This document shows, piece by piece, positions 1-6,417 of a DNA stretch of 6,471 bases. The stretch is from Alistipes sp. (GTDB lineage: Bacteria > Bacteroidota > Bacteroidia > Bacteroidales > Rikenellaceae). The position numbers and the translations under genes are program-made. Position 1 is the first letter of the stretch. Each line of letters opens with the position of its first letter. The DNA is taken from positions 1 through 6,471 of the forward strand of contig JAFZDR010000122.1 of assembly GCA_017561105.1 (NCBI GenBank). Direction: 5' to 3'. The notes under the pieces are model-generated. The model was not told the origin of the DNA, did not search any database, and was given only the letters and a program-made list of their open reading frames with translations.

Positions 1-1992
1 AACAAGCAGAACAACCAGAACCAGCAGAACCAGGGCGGTGGCAAGAAGAACAAGCAGAAGCCACAGCCAAAGCCTGTAGTTCGCCCTGAGGTGAGCGACG
101 AGGAGGTTTCGAAGCAGGTAAAGGATACTTTGGCTCGTTTGACTGCCAAGGGTGCTAAGAACAAGGGTGCTAAGTACCGTCGCGAGAAGCGCGAGGAGGT
201 ACGCGAGCGCATGAACGAGGCTTTCGAGCAGGAAGCAGCAGAGAAGAAGATTCTCAAGGTTACCGAGTTCGTAACTGTAAGTGAGGTGGCTACAATGATG
301 AACATCTCGCCTATGGAGGTTATCTCGGCTTGTATGAACCTCGGTTTGATGGTATCTATCAACCAGCGTCTTGATGCTGAGGCTTTGGTAGTGGTAGCTG
401 AGGAGTTCGGCTTCACCGTAGAGTTCGTATCGGCCGAGATTCAGGAGGCTATCAACGATGAGGAGGTAGATACAGCTGAGGACTTGCTCCCTCGTCCACC
501 AATCGTAACAGTAATGGGCCATGTCGACCACGGTAAGACATCGCTCTTGGATAATATCCGTAAGACAAATGTAACCGCAGGCGAGGCGGGAGGTATCACC
601 CAGCACATCGGTGCATACTCTGTAAACCTCAACGGCCAAAAGATCACCTTCCTCGATACCCCGGGTCACGAGGCATTTACAGCGATGCGTGCGCGTGGTG
701 CGAAGATTACCGATGTTGCCGTTATTATCGTTGCGGCTGACGACAAGGTGATGCCACAGACTGTCGAGGCTATCAACCACGCACAGGCTGCAGGCGTACC
801 TATGGTATTCGCAATCAACAAGATCGATAAACCACAGGCTAACCCTGACCACATCAAGGAGCAGCTCTCGCAGATGAATCTCCTCGTGGAGGATTGGGGT
901 GGTAAGTACCAGAGCCAGGATGTTTCGGCTAAGCAGGGACTCAACCTCGACAAGTTGCTCGAGAAGGTGTTGCTCGAGGCCGAGATGCTCGACTTGAAGG
1001 CTAACCCTAACAAGAAGGCTAAGGGTACTATCATCGAGTCTACTTTGGACAAGGGTCGTGGTTATGTTTCGACAGTGCTCGTTCAGGAGGGAACACTCCG
1101 CGTAGGAGATGTAATCCTCTCGGGAGTATATACAGGCCGCGTAAAGGCGATGTTCGACGAGAATGGTAACAAGGTTAAGGAGGCAGGTCCTTCGACACCT
1201 GTTCAGTTGCTCGGTCTTAACGGTGCTCCACAGGCGGGAGACTCTATCAATGTGATGGACGACGACCGCTCGGCTCGTGAGATTGCCAACAAGCGTGAGC
1301 AGTTGCAGCGTATGCAGGGTATCATGACTCAGAAGCATGTAACACTCGACGAGATCGGTCGTCGTATCGCTATCGGCTCGTTCAAGGAGTTGAATATCAT
1401 CGTTAAGGGTGATGTAGACGGATCGGTTGAGGCTATGTCGGGATCGCTCATCAAGCTCTCGAAGGAGACCGTTCAGGTAAATGTTATCCACTCGGCAGTA
1501 GGTCAGATCTCGGAGAGCGATGTATTGCTCGCCGCTGCATCGAACGCCATTATCGTGGGCTTCCAGGTACGACCTTCGGCAGCTGCGCGTAAGGTAGCCG
1601 AGCAGGAGGAGATCGAGATCCGCCTCTACTCTATCATCTACGACGCTATCAACGATATCAAGGACGCTATCGAGGGTATGTTGGAGCCTGTGATGAAGGA
1701 GGAGATTGTCTGCTCGATCGAGGTACTCGAAACCTTCAAGATTTCGAAGGTAGGAACTATCGCCGGAGGTATTGTGCGTGAGGGTAAGATTACCCGTCAC
1801 ACTCCTATCCGCGTAATTCGCGACGGTATCGTTATCCACACAGGTCGTCTTGGTTCGTTGAAGCGATTCAAGGACGATGTGAAGGAGGTATCTTCGGGTA
1901 TGGATTGCGGTTTGAACATCGAGTCGTACAACGATATCAAGATCGGTGATATCATCGAGGGATACGAGCAGGTAGAGGTAAAGCGCAAGTAA
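1..1992 (+). CDS. infB: Translation initiation factor IF-2 (partial, 5' end outside window)
   Basis: IF-2 is the GTPase that brings initiator fMet-tRNA to the 30S subunit and promotes subunit joining. The frame is open from base 1, so the gene enters from the left. The first ~30 codons are Asn/Gln/Lys/Pro-rich low complexity, typical of the variable IF-2 N-terminal region. The GTG at 91 is an internal Val codon, not a convincing start. An IF2_N-like helical segment lies at about 250-420. The G domain shows G1 GHVDHGKT (517-540), G2 GGITQHIG (589-612), G3 DTPGH (655-669), G4 NKID (817-828) and G5 SAK (925-933). Beta-barrel domain II, domain III and the fMet-tRNA-binding domain IV follow, ending VKRK at the TAA. 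No frameshift or missing catalytic residue is seen. The 663 visible codons are about two thirds of a usual Bacteroidota IF-2. Codon use is strongly biased, as in highly expressed genes. Confidence 0.98.
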   Translation, partial: NKQNNQNQQNQGGGKKNKQKPQPKPVVRPEVSDEEVSKQVKDTLARLTAKGAKNKGAKYRREKREEVRERMNEAFEQEAAEKKILKVTEFVTVSEVATMMNISPMEVISACMNLGLMVSINQRLDAEALVVVAEEFGFTVEFVSAEIQEAINDEEVDTAEDLLPRPPIVTVMGHVDHGKTSLLDNIRKTNVTAGEAGGITQHIGAYSVNLNGQKITFLDTPGHEAFTAMRARGAKITDVAVIIVAADDKVMPQTVEAINHAQAAGVPMVFAINKIDKPQANPDHIKEQLSQMNLLVEDWGGKYQSQDVSAKQGLNLDKLLEKVLLEAEMLDLKANPNKKAKGTIIESTLDKGRGYVSTVLVQEGTLRVGDVILSGVYTGRVKAMFDENGNKVKEAGPSTPVQLLGLNGAPQAGDSINVMDDDRSAREIANKREQLQRMQGIMTQKHVTLDEIGRRIAIGSFKELNIIVKGDVDGSVEAMSGSLIKLSKETVQVNVIHSAVGQISESDVLLAAASNAIIVGFQVRPSAAARKVAEQEEIEIRLYSIIYDAINDIKDAIEGMLEPVMKEEIVCSIEVLETFKISKVGTIAGGIVREGKITRHTPIRVIRDGIVIHTGRLGSLKRFKDDVKEVSSGMDCGLNIESYNDIKIGDIIEGYEQVEVKRK

Positions 1993-2025
1993 TGCGTTTT
2001 GCCTTCGCAAGCTCAATTGAAAATG

Positions 2026-2046
2026 AAAAATTAAAAATTAAGAATT
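2026..2046. repeat. AT-rich 7-bp tandem repeat in the infB-CoA-transferase gap
   Basis: Three head-to-tail 7-mers are AAAAATT (2026-2032), AAAAATT (2033-2039) and AAGAATT (2040-2046). A degenerate GAAAATG unit precedes them at 2019-2025. AT-rich 7-mer runs of this kind are familiar in Bacteroidales intergenic DNA. Here they occupy the leader of the CoA-transferase gene and could act as an unstructured, translation-friendly 5' region. I see neither a TAnnTTTG promoter box nor an intrinsic terminator in 1993-2073, so read-through from infB is likely. Confidence 0.6.
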
Positions 2047-2073
2047 ACAAATAACCTAAAACAACAAAAGGCT

Positions 2074-3387
2074 ATGGCAATTAAGTTTGTTACTCCAGAA
2101 GAGGCCGTTAAGGCGATTAAGTCGGGTGATCATATTCACCTATCGTCGGTAGCTTCGGCACCGCAGTGTTTGATTAAGGCTATGTGCGAGCGTGGACGCG
2201 CAGGCGAGTTGAAGGATGTACACATCCACCACCTCCACACAGAGGGTCCTGCTCCATATTCGGAGCCTGAGTTCGAGGGTGTATTCCAGTTGGATTCGTT
2301 CTTCGTAGGTGGCAATGTTCGTAAGACTACACAGGCGGGCTACGCAGATTACATCCCTGTATTTTTGAGCGAAACTCAGAAGTTGTATCGCTCGGGCGCA
2401 GTACCTTGTAATGTAGCTATGATTCAGGTTTCTACTCCTGACCAGCACGGCTATGTATCGCTCGGTACTTCGGTAGATGCTACTCTCGCAGCTGTTGAGT
2501 GCGCTGACACCGTTATCGCAGTTATCAACAAGTATGTACCTCGTGCTTGGGGTGATGCTATGATCCACTCGTCGAAGATCGACATCTTCGTTCAGGACGA
2601 TCAGCCACTCGAGGAGGCTCACTTCACCGCTCCAAACGAGATCGAGACTAAGATCGGTAACCTCTGTGCAGGTCTTATCGAGGATGGCGCAACCCTCCAG
2701 ATGGGTATCGGTGCTATTCCTAACGCAGTGCTCGCGCAGCTCGGCAACCACAAGAACCTCGGTGTTCACACCGAGATGTTCGCTGACGGTGTTCTCCCAC
2801 TCGTAGAGAAGGGCGTAATCAATGGCGAGGCTAAGAATATCGATAAGGGTAAGATGGTTTCGACCTTCTTGATGGGTTCGCAGAAGGTTTACGACTTCAT
2901 CAACGACAACCCAGGCGTATTGATGATGGATGTAGGTTACACCAACGATCCATTCATTATCGCAAAGAACGACCGCGTAACAGCTATCAACTCGGCATTG
3001 CAGGTTGATTTGACAGGTCAGGTTTGCGCTGACTCACTCGGTCGTAAGTTCTACTCGGGCGTAGGTGGTCAGGTCGACTTCATCTATGGTGCATCGTTAT
3101 CGAAGGGCGGTAAGGCTATTATCGCTATGCCTTCAATCACTAATAAGGGTGTATCGAAGATCTCGGATGTATTGACCGAGGGTTCGGGTGTTGTTACTAC
3201 TCGTAGCCACATGCACTGGTTTGTAACCGAGAATGGTGCTGTCGATTTGTATGGCAAGAGCTTGCAGGAGCGCGCTCGCCTTATCATCTCGGTAGCTCAC
3301 CCATCGGCTCAGGAGGCTCTCGACGAGGCTGCCTTCAACCGCTACGGAAGTCACCACCACTATATTAAGGGGTATATGAAGAAGTAA
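2074..3387 (+). CDS. Acetyl-CoA hydrolase/transferase family protein (4-hydroxybutyrate/butyryl-CoA:acetate CoA-transferase-like)
   Basis: This 437-residue cytosolic enzyme belongs to the family-I CoA-transferases, which move CoA between acyl-CoA and a free acid, often acetate, through a glutamyl-CoA thioester. The length fits the 4-hydroxybutyrate/butyryl-CoA:acetate branch (roughly 430-450 residues) better than the longer succinyl-CoA:acetate branch (about 500). The N-terminal half starts MAIKFVTPEEAVKAIKSGD. Conserved signatures are GIGAIPNAV (residues 211-219), HTEMFADG with the predicted catalytic Glu at residue 234, and GGQVDF (331-336) in the CoA/oxyanion region. The C-terminus carries SHHHYIKGYMKK. 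The start is the ATG at 2074, with an A-rich leader and no clear Shine-Dalgarno, as usual in this phylum. It lies 81 bp after infB with no terminator between, and two hairpins follow it. The exact acyl substrate cannot be read from sequence; a role in acetate/butyrate fermentation or CoA salvage is inferred. Confidence 0.93.
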   Translation: MAIKFVTPEEAVKAIKSGDHIHLSSVASAPQCLIKAMCERGRAGELKDVHIHHLHTEGPAPYSEPEFEGVFQLDSFFVGGNVRKTTQAGYADYIPVFLSETQKLYRSGAVPCNVAMIQVSTPDQHGYVSLGTSVDATLAAVECADTVIAVINKYVPRAWGDAMIHSSKIDIFVQDDQPLEEAHFTAPNEIETKIGNLCAGLIEDGATLQMGIGAIPNAVLAQLGNHKNLGVHTEMFADGVLPLVEKGVINGEAKNIDKGKMVSTFLMGSQKVYDFINDNPGVLMMDVGYTNDPFIIAKNDRVTAINSALQVDLTGQVCADSLGRKFYSGVGGQVDFIYGASLSKGGKAIIAMPSITNKGVSKISDVLTEGSGVVTTRSHMHWFVTENGAVDLYGKSLQERARLIISVAHPSAQEALDEAAFNRYGSHHHYIKGYMKK

Positions 3388-3468
3388 TCCTTGAAGTACG
3401 GCAGTGCTTTATGTAAGGCTTTCTCCTTTGGGGAAGGCCTTTCTTTTTGCCCTTAATATAGTGGTGGT
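3353..3468. repeat. 19-bp perfect inverted repeat spanning the CoA-transferase 3' end and its terminator
   Basis: The left arm 3353-3371 begins ACCACCACTATATTAAG and lies inside the last codons of the CoA-transferase (HHHYIKG). The right arm 3450-3468 is its exact reverse complement. The arms enclose the stop codon and the first terminator. The right arm also supplies AGTGGTGGT (3460-3468) to the second hairpin, so the two pairings exclude each other. Only a transcript that reads past the first terminator could form the long stem. Confidence 0.85.
3415..3448 (+). terminator. Strong rho-independent terminator of the CoA-transferase gene
   Basis: A 12-bp stem pairs 3415-3426 with 3430-3441, including two T-G wobbles, around a TTT loop. 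TCTTTTT follows at 3442-3448. It begins 27 bp after the stop codon and should end the infB/CoA-transferase transcript. Confidence 0.93.
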
Positions 3469-3494
3469 AAGGCCTTCGGCCACCACCACTTTTT
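3460..3494 (+). terminator. Second, back-up terminator-like hairpin
   Basis: AGTGGTGGT (3460-3468) pairs with ACCACCACT (3482-3490). GGCC (3471-3474) pairs with GGCC (3478-3481) around a TTC loop, leaving a two-base AA bulge on the 5' side. A short T run (3490-3494) follows. It lies 12 bp after the T tract of the first terminator and shares its left outer arm with the 19-bp inverted repeat, so it may be a repeat-derived structure rather than a dedicated terminator. Confidence 0.6.
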
Positions 3495-3495
3495 G

Positions 3496-3533
3496 TGTTA
3501 CCCACCCCCTAAATCCCCCTCCTGTGAGGGGGA
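3496..3533. repeat. C-rich dispersed repeat, copy A, with an 8-bp hairpin
   Basis: TGTTACCCACCCCC (3496-3509) and CCCCCTCCTGTGAGGG (3515-3530) both recur exactly at the right end of the window, with spacers of 5 versus 3 bases. The second part folds as an 8-bp stem, 3514-3521 with 3526-3533, around CTGT. A/T-rich sequence including a short T run follows, but not immediately, so it is a poor terminator. It looks like a REP-like intergenic element; its genome-wide copy number cannot be seen here. Confidence 0.75.
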
Positions 3534-3563
3534 CTTATTTTTGCTGCCGCTAATAGGGGATTA

Positions 3564-3622
3564 TAGGATTTTGATGGGAGCGCACCTGCGGTGCTTGATA
3601 GGATTTGATGGAAAGTCCTATC
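3564..3622. repeat. Direct repeat pair flanking a hairpin, plus an inverted repeat
   Basis: TAGGATTTTGATGG (3564-3577) recurs one base shorter as TAGGATTTGATGG (3599-3611). Between them GCACC (3582-3586) and GGTGC (3590-3594) form a hairpin with a TGC loop. GATAGGA (3597-3603) pairs with TCCTATC (3616-3622), extended inward by TTT/AAA (3604-3606 with 3612-3614) past a bulged G. The segment could fold as two adjacent hairpins; no function is assigned. Confidence 0.65.
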
Positions 3623-3661
3623 CTATTCTATTCTATCCTATCTAATCCTATCTAGTCCTAT
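3617..3661. repeat. Degenerate pentanucleotide array (CCTAT/TCTAT)
   Basis: Nine 5-bp units in register read CCTAT, CCTAT, TCTAT, TCTAT, CCTAT, CTAAT, CCTAT, CTAGT, CCTAT. The right part can also be read as 10-bp units starting TCCTATC. The units complement the ATAGG motifs just upstream. It is intergenic, so length changes would not shift a frame. It ends about 65 bp before the RNA promoter. Confidence 0.8.
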
Positions 3662-3725
3662 CGAGGGCATAAGCCCGAATCATATCTTATCCTTTGTCAT
3701 TAAATGCCATTTTTGCCGTCTACCT

Positions 3726-3757
3726 CTTGTTCAATCAAAAATAATTTCCTAAATTTG
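3726..3757 (+). promoter_or_regulatory. Bacteroidota-type promoter for the structured RNA
   Basis: TAAATTTG (3750-3757) matches the -7 consensus TAnnTTTG exactly. CTTG (3726-3729) is a three-of-four match to the -33 TTTG box, with a 20-bp spacer. Transcription would begin a few bases downstream, near 3761, which coincides with the first base of a 5' hairpin. This coincidence supports both calls. Confidence 0.72.
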
Positions 3758-3760
3758 TGG

Positions 3761-3973
3761 TGCAGTCGCAAGATTGCAATACATAATTACGCAGAAAGTG
3801 TAAGTTTATTCTCGTTGAACGAACTTAGGAAATTCGATTTATAGTGAGAATAGGCAGACATTCTTCTGCGTCATACCTCTTGGTATGGCGTGGAATTGTT
3901 GCTTATTTTAACTATAAAGGTATCCTAAGACCTGTTCAACTAAAATAAGTCTTCAGCACCACGCTTTCTTTTT
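3761..3973 (+). ncRNA. Candidate structured RNA of about 213 nt, family not recognised
   Basis: Complementary segments nest consistently. P0: 3761-3767 with 3772-3778, closed by a GCAA (GNRA) tetraloop. P1: 3789-3796 with 3864-3871, 8 perfect pairs. P2 inside P1: 3804-3813 with 3846-3855, 10 pairs with two wobbles. P3: CATACC 3872-3877 with GGTATG 3882-3887. P4: GCGTGG 3888-3893 with CCACGC 3959-3964. P5 inside P4: 3901-3910 with 3941-3950, 10 pairs. P1, P3 and P4 abut with no unpaired base, suggesting coaxial stacking. GTTGAAC (3814-3820, in P2) complements GTTCAAC (3934-3940, in P5), a possible loop-loop pseudoknot. TTTCTTTTT (3965-3973) follows P4. A good promoter sits at the 5' end. It could be a free small RNA or an attenuating leader of the lipoprotein gene 50 bp downstream. 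It does not resemble tmRNA, RNase P RNA or SRP RNA; 6S RNA is not excluded but the two-domain fold is unlike it. Confidence 0.7.
3888..3973 (+). terminator. Terminator-like 3' domain of the structured RNA
   Basis: The GC-rich base stem GCGTGG (3888-3893) / CCACGC (3959-3964) is followed at once by TTTCTTTTT. The hairpin is large because it contains P5 and its loop. The 5' arm can instead pair backwards with CTGCGT (3866-3871), extending P3 to 12 bp with three wobbles. That would dissolve both P1 and this stem, so termination could in principle be conditional. Confidence 0.5.
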
Positions 3974-4027
3974 ATGCGTAATCTAAATTTGAGATACCTT
4001 GTAACACTTAAATTTATATTACTATGA
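3974..4027 (+). CDS. Possible 17-codon upstream ORF overlapping the lipoprotein start
   Basis: ATG at 3974 opens MRNLNLRYLVTLKFILL and stops at TGA 4025-4027, overlapping the ATG of the lipoprotein gene (4024-4026) in the classic ATGA arrangement used for translational coupling. It starts directly after the U tract of the structured RNA, so it would be translated only on read-through transcripts. It contains the second TAAATTTG box, and a transcript begun there would lack this ORF. No ribosome site is evident. It may be chance. Confidence 0.2.
   Translation: MRNLNLRYLVTLKFILL
3984..3991 (+). promoter_or_regulatory. Second -7 promoter box, for the lipoprotein gene
   Basis: TAAATTTG again matches TAnnTTTG exactly and shares the 9-mer CTAAATTTG with the RNA promoter. 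No TTTG is found at the expected -33 distance (around 3960), so support is weaker. A start near 3995 would leave a leader of about 29 A/U-rich bases before ATG 4024. Confidence 0.4.
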
Positions 4028-6330
4028 AAAGGTTTTTACTTGTAATTGCAGTTGCGACAATGGTTTTGTCGGGCTGTCAGAAAATCTACGACGATCTTGA
4101 CAAGCTTGATGATCGTTTAGACCGTATTGAGCAGATTACCCTACCAAGTATTGAGAAGCAGATTGAGAGCATCAACTCTCAACTCGCATCGCTCAAAGCG
4201 ATTGACGAGGCTATCAAGGCTCAGATTGCCGACCTTCAAAAGGGCAGCAGCGAAGGCGTTCCAAGCGAGGAGATTGACAACTTGAAAGCGAAGGACAAGG
4301 CTCTTGAAGAGGCTATCGCCGATTTGCAGCGATATGTCGATGAGGAGATTAAGAAGGCGAAGGACGCAGCAGCGGCCGCCTATGCCACCATTGAGCAGTA
4401 CAACAATATCGTAACGCAACTCTCCGGACTGCAAACCGCTACGGAGCAGTTGGGCGAAGAACTTACCGGCAAGATTAACGATGAGGTTAAGAAGTTGAAC
4501 GACAAGATAGCAGAACTTGAAACTCGTTTGCAGGCCGTTGAGGAGAGCGTCAAGCAATTGCTTGCACGCATTCAGTCGGTATCGTACATACCAAAGTATA
4601 GCGATGGCTACGCGACTGTTGAGTACGACAACAACACCAGCCTTGTCGTGCTTGACTTTAAGGTTTCGCCAAAAGAGTGTGTTTCAGAGTTGGCGCAGGT
4701 TTGGAGTAGTGCCGTTTCGTGCGAGGCCATATACACCCAGAGCCGTGCCGTATCGTTCGTTGCGATGCCTATCACTAAATTTGAGACCAATGCTGCCAAT
4801 GGCGTGATTAGCGTTACTGCTTCGGGCGAGAACTTATCAGACGATTTCTTTGCAGGCACAAAGGAGGCGAGAGTTGCGTTGGTTATCTCCGATGGCAACA
4901 ACTCCGTAACAAGCGAGTATATTCCTATGGTTGCCAAATCAAATCTGAACTCGGTACCTAATGATGAAATTTGGTACACATCGAGCGATGGCAAAATCGT
5001 AACGCCATTCAAAACAGATGTTTATAGTGCAAGTATTATATCGAACACCTACGAAAACAATAAGGGCATTATCAAATTTGACGGGCCTCTCACCGTAATC
5101 GGAGAAATAGCCTTTTACAACTGTCAGACACTAACAAGTATCACTATTCCAAATAGTGTTGTTGAGATAGGAGAGAGAGCGTTCGGTGGTTGCAGCAATT
5201 TAGCAGCATTCCACAGCCGATTTGCCTCCGCCGACAAGCGTTTTCTAATTGTTGACGGCGTGCTAATCGGCTTTGCAGGAGCGGCTAATGCTATTCCGTA
5301 CACTATACCCAATGGTGTTACCAGAATTGGAAGCGGCGCATTCCAAGGTTGCACCAAGTCGCCGACAAAGTTAACAATTCCTGATAGCGTTACTTCGATT
5401 GGAGATTGGGCATTCTATCAATGTAAATCTCTAACAAGCATTACCATAGGAAATGGTGTTACCAAAATTGAAGAGAAGACTTTCGGGGGTAATCCAAATT
5501 TAAAAACCATATATAGCAAGTTTGCATCAGAGGATAATCGTTGTCTGATTATAGATGGCGAGTTGGTAGGATTTGCGCCAAGCGGACTTGGATCATACAC
5601 ACTTCCAAGCAGTATAACCAAAATCAGATCACGGGTTTTTTTAGAGTGTAGCAGCCTAACAAATCTCACTATTCCTAATAGTGTTACCGAAATTGGCGAA
5701 TACGCTTTTTATGGGTCAACCAGCATACATAGCGTTGTACTACCAGAAAGCATCACTAAAATAGATCGGCAAACATTCTACGACTGCACTAATTTGACAA
5801 GCGTTACAATTCCCGAGGGTATTACCGAAATCGGTAACTATGCATTCTACAACTGCACTAATTTGACAAGCATTACAATCCCCGATAGCGTTACTTCGAT
5901 TGGGGAGGGGGCATTCCGAAAATGTCAGGCATTGGAGAGCGTAAAACTTTCCGAAAATTTAACAACCATTACAGTTTGGATGTTAGCAGAAACCAAAATA
6001 GCAACCAACGCATTAGGTTACGATGTCTTTACAATTCCCGATAGTGTTACCAAGATTGAATATTATGCTTTTGAGAACTGCCCAATTTTGTTCAAGCTAG
6101 TTATCCCGAAGAATGTTAGATCTATAGGCAGTATTTGTTCTTCTAGCAATTCAGATTCATTTTCTAAAATTAAAACTATCGAATGCAGACCCACAACCCC
6201 TCCGGAAATAGGTAGTTTGCCTGAGTCCGTCACCGATATCATTGTCCCGAAGGCTTCGTACGACAAATATAAAGTGGCCACAGTGTGGTCTAAATTCGCC
6301 TCTAAAATACGCGCAAGTTCCAGTTTTTAG
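4024..6330 (+). CDS. BspA-like leucine-rich-repeat lipoprotein with N-terminal coiled coil
   Basis: This 768-residue protein is probably displayed on the cell surface. The ATG at 4024 gives a signal peptide ending in lipobox LSGC with acylated Cys18. Residues ~20-185 are heptad-rich coiled coil (YDDLDKLDDRLDRIEQ and onward), resembling the DUF4988/PL29-lyase N-terminal region of Bacteroidota lipoproteins. Residues 187-305, from SYIPKYSDG, look like a beta domain. NDEIWYTSSDGK (313-324) leads into BspA-type LRR_5 repeats at about 353-719. The unit is ~23 residues, of the pattern LTSITIPNSVTEIGEYAFYNC. Two longer islands contain FAS-D-R-LI-DG (from residue 396 and near 495), and a third irregular one sits around 640-680. 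The tail 720-768 (TTPPEIG, IIVPKASYDKYK) is the usual BspA-like C-terminal cap. Such proteins are linked to adhesion and host or glycan contact, but no ligand can be inferred. Codon use is more AT-rich than in the two upstream genes. Confidence 0.92.
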   Translation: MKRFLLVIAVATMVLSGCQKIYDDLDKLDDRLDRIEQITLPSIEKQIESINSQLASLKAIDEAIKAQIADLQKGSSEGVPSEEIDNLKAKDKALEEAIADLQRYVDEEIKKAKDAAAAAYATIEQYNNIVTQLSGLQTATEQLGEELTGKINDEVKKLNDKIAELETRLQAVEESVKQLLARIQSVSYIPKYSDGYATVEYDNNTSLVVLDFKVSPKECVSELAQVWSSAVSCEAIYTQSRAVSFVAMPITKFETNAANGVISVTASGENLSDDFFAGTKEARVALVISDGNNSVTSEYIPMVAKSNLNSVPNDEIWYTSSDGKIVTPFKTDVYSASIISNTYENNKGIIKFDGPLTVIGEIAFYNCQTLTSITIPNSVVEIGERAFGGCSNLAAFHSRFASADKRFLIVDGVLIGFAGAANAIPYTIPNGVTRIGSGAFQGCTKSPTKLTIPDSVTSIGDWAFYQCKSLTSITIGNGVTKIEEKTFGGNPNLKTIYSKFASEDNRCLIIDGELVGFAPSGLGSYTLPSSITKIRSRVFLECSSLTNLTIPNSVTEIGEYAFYGSTSIHSVVLPESITKIDRQTFYDCTNLTSVTIPEGITEIGNYAFYNCTNLTSITIPDSVTSIGEGAFRKCQALESVKLSENLTTITVWMLAETKIATNALGYDVFTIPDSVTKIEYYAFENCPILFKLVIPKNVRSIGSICSSSNSDSFSKIKTIECRPTTPPEIGSLPESVTDIIVPKASYDKYKVATVWSKFASKIRASSSF
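5774..5885 (+). repeat. Near-identical 69-bp-spaced DNA repeats inside the LRR region
   Basis: Bases 5774-5816 match 5843-5885 at 40 of 43 positions, one 23-codon LRR unit apart. A further exact 20-mer, starting GATAGCGTTACTTCG, occurs at 5383-5402 and 5884-5903, just over 500 bp apart. Most other LRR units are diverged at DNA level, so these look like recent unit duplication or gene conversion and could drive repeat-number change. Confidence 0.8.
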
Positions 6331-6345
6331 GTAATCCATCAGACG

Positions 6346-6362
6346 GCCTCGCATTGCGAGGC
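6346..6362. repeat. Palindromic hairpin after the lipoprotein gene
   Basis: GCCTCGC (6346-6352) pairs with GCGAGGC (6356-6362) around ATT. No T tract follows, so it is not a terminator by itself. Its TCGCATT (6349-6355) also complements AATGCGA (6392-6398) in and beside the loop of the next hairpin. Confidence 0.6.
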
Positions 6363-6375
6363 TACCACTCCGCCA

Positions 6376-6416
6376 AAGGGAGGTTGTCGGTAATGCGATG
6401 ACCTCCCTTGCTTTTT
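6376..6416 (+). terminator. Strong rho-independent terminator of the LRR lipoprotein gene
   Basis: AAGGGAGGT (6376-6384) pairs with ACCTCCCTT (6401-6409). The stem continues through two wobble pairs and TCG/CGA to 14 bp (6376-6389 with 6396-6409), with loop GTAATG. GCTTTTT follows directly. It lies 45 bp past the stop codon. Confidence 0.92.
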
Positions 6417-6417
6417 A

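Larger units (their letters stand above)
3388..4023. other. 636-bp gap without a substantial ORF, rich in repeats and RNA signals
   Basis: From left to right this gap holds two terminator-like hairpins, a C-rich dispersed repeat, a pair of short direct repeats around a hairpin, a CCTAT-type pentamer array, and a small GGGC-ATAA-GCCC hairpin (3665-3676). Featureless DNA follows to about 3725, then a promoter, the structured RNA region, and a second promoter-like box just before the lipoprotein gene. The only reading frames noted are an 8-codon and a 17-codon ORF; the latter is listed separately. Confidence 0.8.

Noticed and set aside
91..93. GTG as the start of infB
   Set aside because: The same frame is open without a stop back to base 1 and encodes typical IF-2 low-complexity linker, so the gene starts outside the window.
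2140..2769. 209-codon ORF on the minus strand
   Set aside because: It lies wholly antisense to the well-supported CoA-transferase and its product has no recognisable domain; it is a by-product of biased codon use.
3736..3743. Minus-strand promoter box TATTTTTG
   Set aside because: No -33 partner at a suitable distance and no gene or structured transcript to the left on the minus strand.
3885..3911. Leader peptide MAWNCCLF inside the structured RNA
   Set aside because: Its start codon is buried in the P3 hairpin, no ribosome site precedes it, and the sequence is better explained by RNA pairing.
3757..3962. GTGGTGC (3757-3763) pairing with GCACCAC (3956-3962) as an RNA closing stem
   Set aside because: Most of the left arm overlaps the -7 box and lies upstream of the predicted start, so it would not be in the RNA; it also competes with P0 and P4.
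4517..4807. 96-codon + strand ORF inside the lipoprotein gene
   Set aside because: Its Arg/Ser-rich composition is typical of an out-of-frame reading, and it lies within an intact coding frame.
5100..6120. Regular repeats that could suggest a CRISPR array
   Set aside because: The repeats are in frame, 69 bp apart, and encode LRR units; there are no unique spacers between identical repeats.
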